Assembly: GCA_026261815.1 (NCBI GenBank)
Contig: JAMPIT010000174.1
Coordinates: 6,758,001-6,822,000, forward strand
DNA: 64,000 nt
Direction of reading: 5' to 3'
From: Monarcha castaneiventris obscurior
Taxonomy: Eukaryota > Chordata > Aves > Passeriformes > Monarchidae
In this document: piece after piece, positions 53,307-64,000 of the stretch
Position numbering within the stretch: the first letter of the stretch is position 1
Layout: each line of letters opens with the position of its first letter
Translations under genes and position numbers: made by a program
Notes under the pieces: model-generated
What the model saw: the letters and a program-made list of their open reading frames with translations, nothing else
Database searches by the model: none
Told to the model about the DNA's origin: nothing

Positions 53307-56300
53307 CCAGTAGGAAGGATGAGCTGGGGTCCCTCCACTGGGCAGAAAGGTACAGGCAGATCTGCCCTTGCTCGCCTTTGGCTGTCCTGTTTGCAACCAA
53401 GGCACATCACAAACCCTGTCGTTTACGTAAGCCTCCGGGTAAAAAAGTGAGCTGAGAGTTGTAGGGAGTGTTATTATGTACTTTGTGGAGGGCTCTTATC
53501 ATTGCTGCTGCTGATGAATGTTTGGTGAGTAAGCAGGCTTTTTTCCTGAGTTGTCAACACTGGCAATATGAGGTGTTAACGATACAGAAAGAAATGTCCT
53601 CAGCATTACATAAGATAAAGAAAATAAATGGAAAATATAGATATTTATTGACAGAGCGTACTTATATTTCACCTTCTTATTTCTCCTCCCTGTCCAAACT
53701 TGTTAAAAAATGTTGCTGCTTTGAAATTATTCACATCTATCATCACATATTCACATTCAGTTGACCCAATTAAAAAATAATCCCAAGTGGAAAAGATTGA
53801 AAAATAATCTAATTGTTGTCTTCTGCGAATTCAGAAAATAGTATGCTTTTCACCAATTATTACAAGTATATGATTTATGTTTCAGTATTTTTTGTAGAAG
53901 CAGAGTTGGATTACTTGCGCATCATTTCTACTGTGATTTCTGTTTGTTATTTAAGCAATAATGAGGTACTTTGTGAAGATCTAAACACAGGTGGATGAGC
54001 AGGTTTTTGATTCCCAAAATATTGAGGACGCTCTTTGTTTCAGGTCTACAAATTGCCCTGCTGAATTCATTTGCAGGATTTTTGAGAACTCTTAAAGAGC
54101 CAAAAAGATCACACCAGTTAAAAGTCCTGATTCTCATTTTGAATGGGTCTGTGTGCCCAGACAGCCATTCTAAAAGTAATTTGATTCTAATTCACATGGG
54201 AGAGTCAGAGCCTGTGCAATGGTTTTCTAATGACACTACGATTCCTCTAGAACTTTAATTCCGTTTCTCTGACAGAAATGTGCAGCTGTGAAGAAAAGGG
54301 ATGGTGTGGAGGTTGCATGGGTTAGTAGGTAATAATGACCTTCGTTCTTTTTCACTTCTGGTTTGGTGGTGTTTGTGCAAATTGCAGATCAGTGATGACT
54401 GCAAATTATTAAGTCAGTTGGTTTTCAGTCAGCTTGCCATTGGAAAAGAAATACATTTACCAGAAGTGCCGCCTTTTATCATCATTCTTGTCAATCTTAC
54501 CTGAACAGCTCCAGGCTGAGTGGACATGGTAACGAACCACCCTTTCATCCTTGGAGGGGATATGGAGTAGTCAAGGTGAAAGCATAGTTTGAATTGAAGC
54601 TGTACATACTAAATCACTTCTCTGGGTAGAAGAAAGCTGTCAAATCCCTGGGGTAGTTACTGGCTTTTGAATACTAAGTTCATTTATTTCCAGTTGATGC
54701 ATATCTTGTAGGAATATGGAAGGATTAATTAATGTTTTAAGTAGTTTTGAAGATATAGGACACTGTTTAATACCTAAGTATTTTTATTCCTTACAAATTG
54801 GTTTTTCTGAGGAGTCGCTTAAGAATTCCAATATTCTAGGGAATGCACAGTCTTAACTTTATTTTCTAGTCAAGAAGGTTTTCCAAAAAAAAAAAGCAAA
54901 CCAGCATTTGTTTCTTTTGTCACCTGCATGAAGAGACCTTTTTAAAATGTTGCACTACTGCTGGAAGTCTGGAAACTATTACACCTTGGATATAAACTGA
55001 TCAACCCAGTGTAATGAAATTCTGTGCCCTGCAGTAAAACAAAAAAAATCAAGGTCATTTTTGAAATCACAGTGTCATTTATTGACATCCCTGCACCTGT
55101 AATGTATAATGTAAACAGCATTAGAAATTTAAATTCACTCTTATTTTAAGAAATTTAAGCCTGACTACTTTAAGGATATAGAAAAGGGTTATTGAAAATG
55201 TGCTCAGAATTTGTCTTTTCTTTACTGATTAATTGCACTACTGAGGATGATGGCTTTTTGTTCACAGTCTAACATTTGGCAATTGTGTTGCTATAGAAAT
55301 AGTGCAAATAGATTTCCTTATTTCTGTCCCATAAGATCTTGCCGTATGAAATTGTTAAATCATTTGCATTGTTGCTTTATTGGTGGAAAAAAATATTTAG
55401 ACTGTCCTTTAAATGTCTTCTGTTTTTAGAGCAACATTCGCAAGTCCCGTATTTCTCCATGGCGGAGGGTTTGATTACAGATAGAAAACACTGTATGTAT
55501 TAGTATGCAAAGCCTGATTTCAGGAGCCTGCAGCAACTAGCTGCATGGTAATATTCACTATATTGTTTTACATTTCAAAGAGGCTTCACAATAAAGATGT
55601 TTTTCACATTCTACTCAAAGTATCAAAATTTCTACAGGGAAAAATAAGTTGGAAGTGGTTGTCATGAAGTAGGAGCCAGTTTAGAATCAGTGGGTCAGAT
55701 TTATTATTTGCATGTTAAAATAGCTATTTTGGACACGCAAAATATGATAATTCACAGATGGGAAATTATACTCATTAAGTTCTAAATTTACAGTGTGGAG
55801 GAAATAGAGACATTTGTAAAAATAAATATATGTCCTTTCAGCATCTTCTTACATTCTTGTCTAATACTGAAGAAGGGGGGTACTTTCATTCTTATTCCTT
55901 GAGAGATACCTTGATGATGCTTAATGTCAGATACTAAATAGTTATATTACGAACAGAGCTAAAGAGATTTAATTTCATTTCAGTAACAGCAAAGTTAATT
56001 AGTAGTTTGGTATGGGTTTTTAAAATGAGGCAAGGTGTTTTTATGTTTGAGGAGACTTGAAATCAATTTTCCAGGCTTTAGCATTAATATTATTGTATAG
56101 TAACAGTGAATACAGATCTTCTAATATCTTTCCTCTGATGTTACTGGTACTCAGTCCACTATTGTTCAGTGGTTTATTAACTTACTAGTAGCTGTTAGTG
56201 AAAATGGGTTATATTTTTTGAACTGGGAAAACAAATCGTTTTCATATGAGTGAGAAGGGGTTTAGCACATTAATCGTGTCAGTCTGTAGTTTTTTCTCTA

Positions 56301-56638
56301 ATCTTGCAAGCAGGCAACACTGAATCTAAATTTCAAATCTATGCAGTCAATGCATCAATCTGAGTAATAGTGTTGCTTCACACTATTAACAAGACTGCTT
56401 ATGTGCTGTAATACCATGCACTAAAGATAAAAGGACTACTGAAAAAAAAATTAATAGACAAGTATAAATTCCCCCTCACCCATTCATTCCATACCAGTAA
56501 AAGAATACTGATCTAAATCCTTTCCTTACCACCAGTCATTGCATAGAAGATGACTGAGTCTACAGGCTCTCCCAGTTGCACTGTGTTCTGAAACTCAGCT
56601 TTTTATCAATGTGGGTTTAATCATGAACGGCCCAGCTG

Positions 56639-57197
56639 AATGGCCAGGCCCAGAGAGTGGTGCAGAGTCTAGCAGGGGGTCAGTGGTGTACCCCCCTCAA
56701 GGGGTCAATATAAGGTCCAGTGCTGTTTTAAGATCTTCATTAGTGATCTGGATGATGGGCCAGAGTGCACCCTCAGCAGGTTTGCTGATGACACAAAACT
56801 GGGAATAGTGGCTGATGGTCCACAGGGTCATGCTGGCATCAAGAGGGACCTCAAGAGGGGGAATGCTCTGACCGGAACCTTGGGGGGAGTTCCTGGGACA
56901 GAGAGCAGGATGAACCATCACTGTCCAAATGTCTCCTGGCACTGGCATTAGGCAGTGTTATTAAGCTGCACCAGGGGAAGTTTAGGCTGGACATTGGGAA
57001 AAAATTCCTCACAGGAGAAGTGATTGGGCATTGGAAAGGGGTGCCCAGGGAGGTGGTAGAGTCACCGTCCCTGGAGGTGTTTAAAAAGATTGGATGTGGC
57101 ACTCAGTGCCGTGGTTTAGTTGACAGGGTGGTGGGTCATAGGGTGGAGTTGATGATCTCAAAGGTCTTTTCCAACCTACTTAATTCTGTGATTCTGT
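56639..57197 (+). mobile_element. CR1 non-LTR retrotransposon, 5'-truncated copy
   Basis: This is the clearest mobile element in the window. Blocks in CR1 order: 'tggccaggcccagagagtgg'; 'gatctggatgatgggccaga' then 'gtgcaccctcagcaggtttg' (the NDLDDG and SKFADDTKL part of the reverse transcriptase, here KFADDTKL-like 'aggtttgctgatgacacaaa'); 'tttaggctggacattgggaa' then 'aaaattcctcacaggagaag'; 'tgcccagggaggtggtagag' then 'tcaccgtccctggaggtgtt'; and the 3' end 'gttgatgatctcaaaggtct' then 'tttccaacct' and 'attctgtgattctgt'. Parts of the middle are shortened compared with full CR1, and stops and frameshifts make it inactive. Orientation is the same as COG5. The 3' end with its short direct repeats is intact and ends close to 57197. 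Confidence 0.95.
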
Positions 57198-60100
57198 TAT
57201 AGAATCGTAAATGTTTTAGATAAAACCTGCTTTATTATGGGAAAGTTGCGCAGTGTTACTGTTAGTGCCCAGTATTGACCATAGTGACTTAATAGTAATA
57301 GTTGAAATGAAACAGTTATACAAAGTGAAAATATTTTTAGCAGATTACTGGTTATGGCCCTGATTCAGCAAAGCACTTAAGCACATTTTTAATTTCACAT
57401 AAGTAAGATATATAATGGAAGTCAAACAAACTACCTGCATCTATTGTTTTAATAAAGATAAACTTTGTCCAGTTCACATACACAATAAAGTGAGCCAGCT
57501 GTTGAGAAAATGCATCACCATTTGTGGTCTAGCCTGTTGGACATATTTTGTCTGATTTATGGGTATCATGTTCATGAACAAGTAATTCCTATGTGAATAG
57601 TATGTGTGACTGAATACCAAATTTTTGAACAGTATGAAAAAGGGGAAAATTACAGTGGCTGGGCTAGAGTGCAGTCTGATTGTTGTTTTTCTATTTTACT
57701 CTACACAGGTGCAAGTGGGTTACCTAGAAATAACATTTTTAAAAGTAGCTAACTGTTTATAGTTCATACGTCTTTCAAAAGTATCTTTCCATTCCCCTGG
57801 TTGTGGCCAGCTGTCCAGCAGGTCAGAATGACAGAGGGTTGCCCTAGTTTATGTTACTGGGCAGTTGTTCAGTTCATTTCTGAAAATAAAGAATTAACAA
57901 GAGGAGGACAGATCTAAACTGTCTTGCACTACCTAAGGAATTGCATAGGGGCTACTAAATCATGTAAGTGCCTGCTCAGCTGTTTGGTTTTGGGGAATTA
58001 AGTGGTCACTGATCACAGGAACAACAGTGACAGTATTTTCAATTCACAGCTTTTGTTGGTAGATACTAGTTTATGTAAGTGTGCTTTAGCCATAGGAGCA
58101 TTTTCACAACGGATTTTTGTTAGAAAATAGCCATTTCTGTGGCTGATCTTACTTCCCCACCATTTTGTAGTGGTGCAAAGTATGATTTCTGTTCAGATTT
58201 TCTGTGCTGTGAGATCAAAATAAGTTGCGAACAGACAGTACCTTTTATTCAAAAATGCTGAGTGAAATGGATCTGGTTTTGGGGGAAAGTTCTGTTTTGC
58301 CATTATAGTCTTACAGTTCCTTGTAATTAATGTTCATAGATTTAATTTGGTTATATTTCATGATGGGGAAAATATGTGTACGTCAACCTGAATCTTGCCT
58401 ACCATGAGTTTTAAGTACCATCAATTAGAGTTAAGATTCTTTTGTTGAAGAAAGAACATATCGCATGACAAGAGGAAATAACATTATATTTTATGCTGAA
58501 GTGCAATAATTTCCTTCTGGGAGACTTTCAATTATGTACGGATGTTTTATGTAGGCTTTCTATGTACGCAGTATGCACCTGAAACAGCTTTGTGCCAGAT
58601 AACAACGCCTCAGCTTCCAAAGGTTTATGTGTTCTCTGTGTTGTTAAACACATACTCTGGGTGGGGGGAGGGCAGTATGACAGAACGGTGACCTTTTTCC
58701 AGTGTTGTTGGTTATGGCATAGGAAGCTGTTGGAAAATGATTGCTACAGAGCTGAAAAGATAATCGGATGCAGTTCATTACTCATCTTGTCAGCTGCTCC
58801 TGCTACAAGGGATTGTATCACAAGATGTTAATCTGCTTGTGACTAGATTTCAAAGCAAGCATTTTTATTTTGGAGGGGGTGTAAGTAATTTAACATCTTT
58901 CAATTTTATTTCATTTTCAGAAGCAGGAGAAATTGAAAATTCCTGATTTAATGTCTCAGAATATTAATTGATAGAAATATTAGTACATCTTTCTGGGTTA
59001 TTTTACAAATATACGATGATATGCTGCAAAAAGCTATTTAATTGCAGTTGTTCTTCTTAAGCTAATTATGAGGTAGTGTATTCCTTGAATAGTGGAAGTT
59101 AGTCTGTTAGCACACTTCAGTGTGTTCTGCAAGACAACAAGTATTGGACACAAGACAGATTTGGACCAAAAAGAGTCCTATCTACACATTGAATCACGAA
59201 TGTGGACGTACCCAATGCTCCCATACATTGTCTAGCACTGAGGATATTTGCTATAAGTGTAGAGGAGGATTATATTCATTATTTACAGATGGGAAGGTGA
59301 CAAGAAGGTAATTTTAGCTAGCTGATTTTAGTTTTCTGAAAGTGAAAGGCCCAAAAGAGCAGTTACTTTCTGATACTGTGGGTTGCTACTCACAGTGCTG
59401 TATGTGAAGCATAGGAGAAGGCTTATAAACTTTCCATTACATTAAGATGATCCAGTAGATTTGCTGTGTACATTTCAGGCTAGTAGAACTACCTTTTCCA
59501 TATTCATCCTGCCGATCTTTTTCAGTCCTTGAGGAAGTTGTGCAGTACAAGGGACATTCCTTTAATTTCCTGCTAAGATGGAGAAAAACACTCCTTTTGC
59601 TACCCTTTCTGCGTCATTTTCTAGTATTGATTATTGTCAAATGGAATTGCACGTTACATTTTAAGCAGTTAAATTATAATTCGCATACAGGCATAGATCT
59701 AATCCTTATTAGAATACATTATTTAAAAAACAAGCAGTGAGAGTCTTAAATGTACTTTTAAAAGTAATATATTGAATTAATGTGTAAGCAAAAGAAATTA
59801 CAGATTTAAACAAAATAAATTGTTTCTGGATGCTCATGGTTGCATATGGCATTTTTTATTCCCTCAGGAGTATCTAATGCTAGTGCCTTGCTGTATTCTA
59901 GTTTTGGTAGCTACAGTCCACCCACTTAAATACCCCCTGGTGTATGCGTAGGCAACAGCATTCCCTAGTTCCTGCCACAAACTCTTGCATGGTCTTCTCT
60001 GTGCTATTAATCAGCAGCTATATTTCACCTCCAGAGAGGCTTCATCTCAGCACTGGACAAACTGAAATCTCCTATCATATGTTATAGAAGCAACCAGCAC

Positions 60101-62443
60101 TCTGTAGATAGTGATTTTAGTTGGTTCGAAACCAGGGCATTTATTTTTTTCCCCTAAACATTTTTGACTGAGTGGTCAGACAGTATGAAATGTTGTATGA
60201 CTTTTCCATGTAGCTTTTCCCTTCTGTCTCTCCTCATACATAATACAGTTGGCTAGCTGAGCCATGAGGGCCATCTTCACTACAAAATTCTGATCCAGTT
60301 AATGAACACCATTTTCCCAGGTTGGAAGACACAAGCTAATGAGCAGAGGCTAATTGGTATGGCTGTGGCTATCTGTGCATGAGAAGATGTATGTGTGTCT
60401 GAATTTATATTATATATGTATATAGAGATACATAGAAAAGTTATGTATTTCCACAGCAATATGAAATGTCATCACACGTACGTTACTGTTACTTGTCACC
60501 ATGTTGAATCTGACAATTAGGATAGGAATGTTGATGTGCAGGGGTACATGGCTATTTGCTTTCTGGACCCTTTAATCACTGCGTTTCCTGCTGAGACTGT
60601 GACAGAGATGTAGATGGTGATTACAGTAAAGAAAAAAAAAGTTGTTTGAAAGTGCTCTGTACGTATTTTTCCACCTCTGTTAGGTTACTTAGAATTTGAA
60701 TTACCATGCTCAATAGGCAACCATTGTTCCAGGATGGGATAGAGAATATGAAAACTGATTAACTTATACTTGATGTGAAAGGCCATTTGTTTTATTGTAG
60801 TCTTCATGTTCTAAATTTGAAACCGTGAAATAAAGAATTAAGTAATTTCACATTTATGCTGTAGCAATATATTTACCAAAGAAAAGAGATTTTATGCAGT
60901 GAACCTTCTGAATCATTTTCTGATAGTCTAATTTTACTTTGCCCATTTATGAAAGTCAAGTACAATTTTACAGAAAATACAAACATAGCTATAACATAAA
61001 TTACTTCCATTTCTAAATCCATCATTGTCCTCAAGCAGTCAAAAATGAGATTCTGTAATCCCAGTTTATTTTAGCATTCAGTGTTAATTACCATACATTT
61101 TGAGTCCAACAGCATAAAAGATGCTCTCTCTCAATTCTTAACACATGACCCATAAACTTTATCCTTCTTTATCTTAATGATAAGGAGTAGAGTTGGATGA
61201 ATTCCTCATCTAATTGCAGTTTGTGATGATAATCCTATTTTTTATCATTAATTTTAGATGTATCAGTATACCTTTAACTGATTTTCAGGCTTTATATAAA
61301 TTCTTTAAGATGATTTTTTTTACACTGAAACTTGAGCTTGAACTTGCATTCTTTTAATGAATAGATCTTCAAGAGGGATGCAGTGGTACATCTTAATGAA
61401 TGACATTCTAAAGACCTTCATTTCTTTGCCTGTTATTGCCACTGCAAGTGAAAAGAGAGCATTTTTTTTTTCCTTTATCATCTTAAGTAGTAGTAATTCA
61501 TTTTGGAGTAGCCATACTTTTAAATATAATAGATTGTCTTCACCTTTTTGTGGTACTGCTGGGCAGTGCAGAAGTTGAACTGACATTTTTTTTCTTTTGT
61601 GATTATCATTCCTATAGTGATTTGGTCCATCTGGTTAATGTAGCAGTAGGGTCAATGGATAATGTACACCATACAGGGAGGAAAACCATTCTGTTTCAGA
61701 GCGGGTTTTCTCTTCCCATGACAACACTGACCAGTCTTCCGAGTATCTAACAAGCAGGCAGGAGAGGATACTCATCCTCATCTCCTGGAATTTTTTTCCT
61801 ACCTCAAGCACACAGACAGGGATCAAAAATCACGCTTTAATGCTTGACCCTACATGCCAGATGTTGGGGGCAGTAGGGAAGTAGCCTGCCTCTGCCTACG
61901 TGTCCTTTGGTGTGCTCCCTTGTTTCCACCTCTACTTCTGCCCTGCTGGCACCAGGCAGCTGTGAGGTTCACTGTATTTTCATGTGTTTTATGTTTTTGG
62001 GAATGGAGCTGCTCTGTGTGCAGCACGCAGTGGGTTTGCTCCCTGGTGGGAGTTTTCGTGGTAATGGCAGTCAATAATTGCTGTGGTGTAGCTGCCACAA
62101 GAACTCCCATGGAATGGGAAGGTCACTGCAGTGCAAAGAGATTTCCTAACACATCTCCTGAGGTGTGCTGCTTCGGGCTGCTCTCACACCCCTAGAGAGC
62201 TGGGAGCATTTCTCTCAGACTTGGAGGAAAATATTTCATTTGAGAAAAGACTGAAGCTTTTATTTTTGTTTTCTCCAATACTTTTTGTAGCTCCAAACCT
62301 GAGGGAAACTTCTCAGATTTCACTTACTTTGATTTTATTCTTAGTGATGAGGAGCAGCTTTGACTGGGAGCATTTGCATTGTTTGAGATTCTTTGAAAAG
62401 GATACATTTTGAAACTTGTATTCCTTTTGTCCCTTGTTCTCAG

Positions 62444-62525
62444 GATGGCCAGTCTGATATTTTGTACAAATTTTGGACTGCAGTAACCCAGACACTTTCC
62501 TCTCAGTTTCAGTCAGCAACAGACT
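62444..62525 (+). CDS. COG5: COG5 internal exon E
   Basis: This 82-nt exon encodes 27 codons plus one base, starting Asp-Gly-Gln-Ser-Asp-Ile and containing FWTAVTQTLSSQFQSATD; it follows directly on exon D in frame. Vertebrate COG5 has the same FW..VTQ.LSSQF pattern. Acceptor: long pyrimidine tract TTCCTTTTGTCCCTTGTTCTCAG. Donor: T|GTAAGT at 62525/62526, a near-ideal consensus. The following exon, which should complete the split codon, is beyond the right edge. Confidence 0.96.
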
Positions 62526-64000
62526 GTAAGTATTCAGTATAAATGATTTGTAATGTGTTCTGTAATTATTTTGAATCTCACTTTTCAGTAAGTCCTTCGC
62601 TCAGTATCTCCTCTACCAGAACTATAACAGTGGTTCACTCAGTACAAGGTCTGTGTGTTAAATCCAGGTTTGTGGCCAGACAGGATCCTCCTAAACCATG
62701 GCTGAATTTTCAGAAAGAAATATTTTCTGTTTCATTAAGTCGCTTATAACAAAAAGTATTTTTCTAACTGTATGTGGAGGTAAAAATGTTTGAAATAGTA
62801 CATTATAATTCCTAAAGCAAGTGGGTTTGCCAAATTCAAAATTAGTAATTTGATTTTAAAGATAAATTCTTTGTCTTTTCTTGTTAAACACTGATTGGTT
62901 GTAAAAATCAGATTTCAGCCATTTTTTGGATACTGCTATAAACAGGATTTTAGTTACTTCAAAATTGTCTTGTATAAATATAGATAAACAGCTGGTGTTC
63001 TGACTATCCACATTTTTCTCTGCATGTGTAATATGTAAATAGCAGATACAATCAAGGAATATTAAACATAAATAATGTGTTAACATAAGGCAGTTCTATT
63101 ACCAGAACATGCTAATGCAGCATGCAGTTGGATCATAGGTGAGTTTGTTACTTTCATGAATATATCTTTCACGTTTGCATAGAGTGTTTAAAGTTAATCT
63201 TTTGCACCTAGAGGTGAAGTGCATAAGATATGCATTTATCTTTGTGATCTCAGCTATTGCACTGGCCCTTCAAAATTTGGTCCTTCCAGGCTTTATAGCA
63301 GCAGTATAATTTTGAGGAGCTAGCCGGTGGATTCATGTTCAGTGGTTGCTAAGTAACGAGATGATTCCCAAAAGAAAATGTATGCATCTTGTGTTAAAAC
63401 ATATTAATTTTACTGTTTGCCTTACGCATTGCTTTAAGAGCAGTATGTGCATACCCTGAGCCTCTTGTGTTCAAACTGAACACGTGCTACCTGTTCTCAG
63501 CACTCAGTTTTAAGATTGTAAAATTATGACATCAGTTAATGGCACCAACCAACACTACAGAACCGAGGGAACTCTTACATTTTGTCAGCTGTACTTTTTC
63601 TAACAGCTATTCAAAACTATTTTATTACTTACAGTTTTTAATAATGTGTTCTATATAAACATTTATGGGGGATTTTCAATGTGAACGATGTTTTTATTTT
63701 GCTAAAGCTATGTTTTGGGAAGACAATGTTTACAGTGAGCAGATTTTTCATTTAAGCGAGGCATCTACATGAGAATGTTAATTTTTAACAAATTTCTGGT
63801 GACTGCATTCATTGACATCAGTCAGATTCTGGATCATATAGATCAGGGGAAGATGAGCCATCAGAAAAATAGTGTAAAAATAGGAATTTATGGCAGTTTA
63901 AAAGGTTTGATACTTAGATCATGATCTGCTTTTGTGAGGTTGGGACAATCTTTGTAAACATAGCTTCGTGGCCTGCAATAACTCTGTGTTTGATAATAAA
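62526..64000 (+). other. COG5: COG5 intron (5' part), running off the window
   Basis: Starts with the consensus donor GTAAGT. No further COG5 exon or other gene is seen up to the end; the open frames here are short (under 80 codons) and look like chance. No repeat element is recognised. Confidence 0.85.

Noticed and set aside
61850..62195. Overlapping open frames on both strands (113 and 86 codons)
   Set aside because: Each is the shadow of the other in a GC-richer patch; neither has a domain or splice context.

Overview
The window is vertebrate nuclear DNA, almost certainly from a bird. It is AT-rich, has short exons separated by very long introns with consensus GT-AG splice sites, and carries several CR1 retrotransposon remnants. 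The CR1 pieces include two with the recognisable avian CR1 3' end. I see no prokaryotic genes, operons, CRISPR array, rRNA or tRNA. The species cannot be named from what is visible.

The only protein-coding gene I can support is COG5, subunit 5 of the conserved oligomeric Golgi complex, on the + strand. Five consecutive internal exons lie at 7475-7605, 48164-48329, 49418-49530, 49625-49702 and 62444-62525. Their reading phases join exactly across all four introns and give about 190 continuous codons with strong similarity to vertebrate COG5, from its N-terminal half to its middle. The first and last coding exons, promoter and polyadenylation site are outside the window. The gene enters from the left (intron 1-7474) and leaves to the right (intron 62526-64000).

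Layout: 1-7474 is intron with one CR1 fragment and a GC-rich inverted repeat. 7606-48163 is a 40.6-kb intron with an old CR1 reverse-transcriptase relic (about 31165-31712), a degenerate CR1 tail near 21.6 kb, a head-to-tail diverged duplication with 222-bp period (12182-12602), a GC-richer patch (16.5-17.6 kb), a (CTAT)n microsatellite (43150-43217) and several small hairpins and tandem duplications. 48164-49702 is a compact cluster of three exons. 49703-62443 is a 12.7-kb intron with the best-preserved CR1 copy (56639-57197).

No open reading frame outside the five exons looks like a gene. The longest are 110-137 codons, have no recognisable domain, and are what chance gives in DNA of this size. 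I found no clear new biological system. The items worth a second look are structural: the 222-bp duplication, several perfect or near-perfect inverted repeats (one lying about 190 bp upstream of an exon), the COG5 intron sizes, and the ancient CR1 relic.
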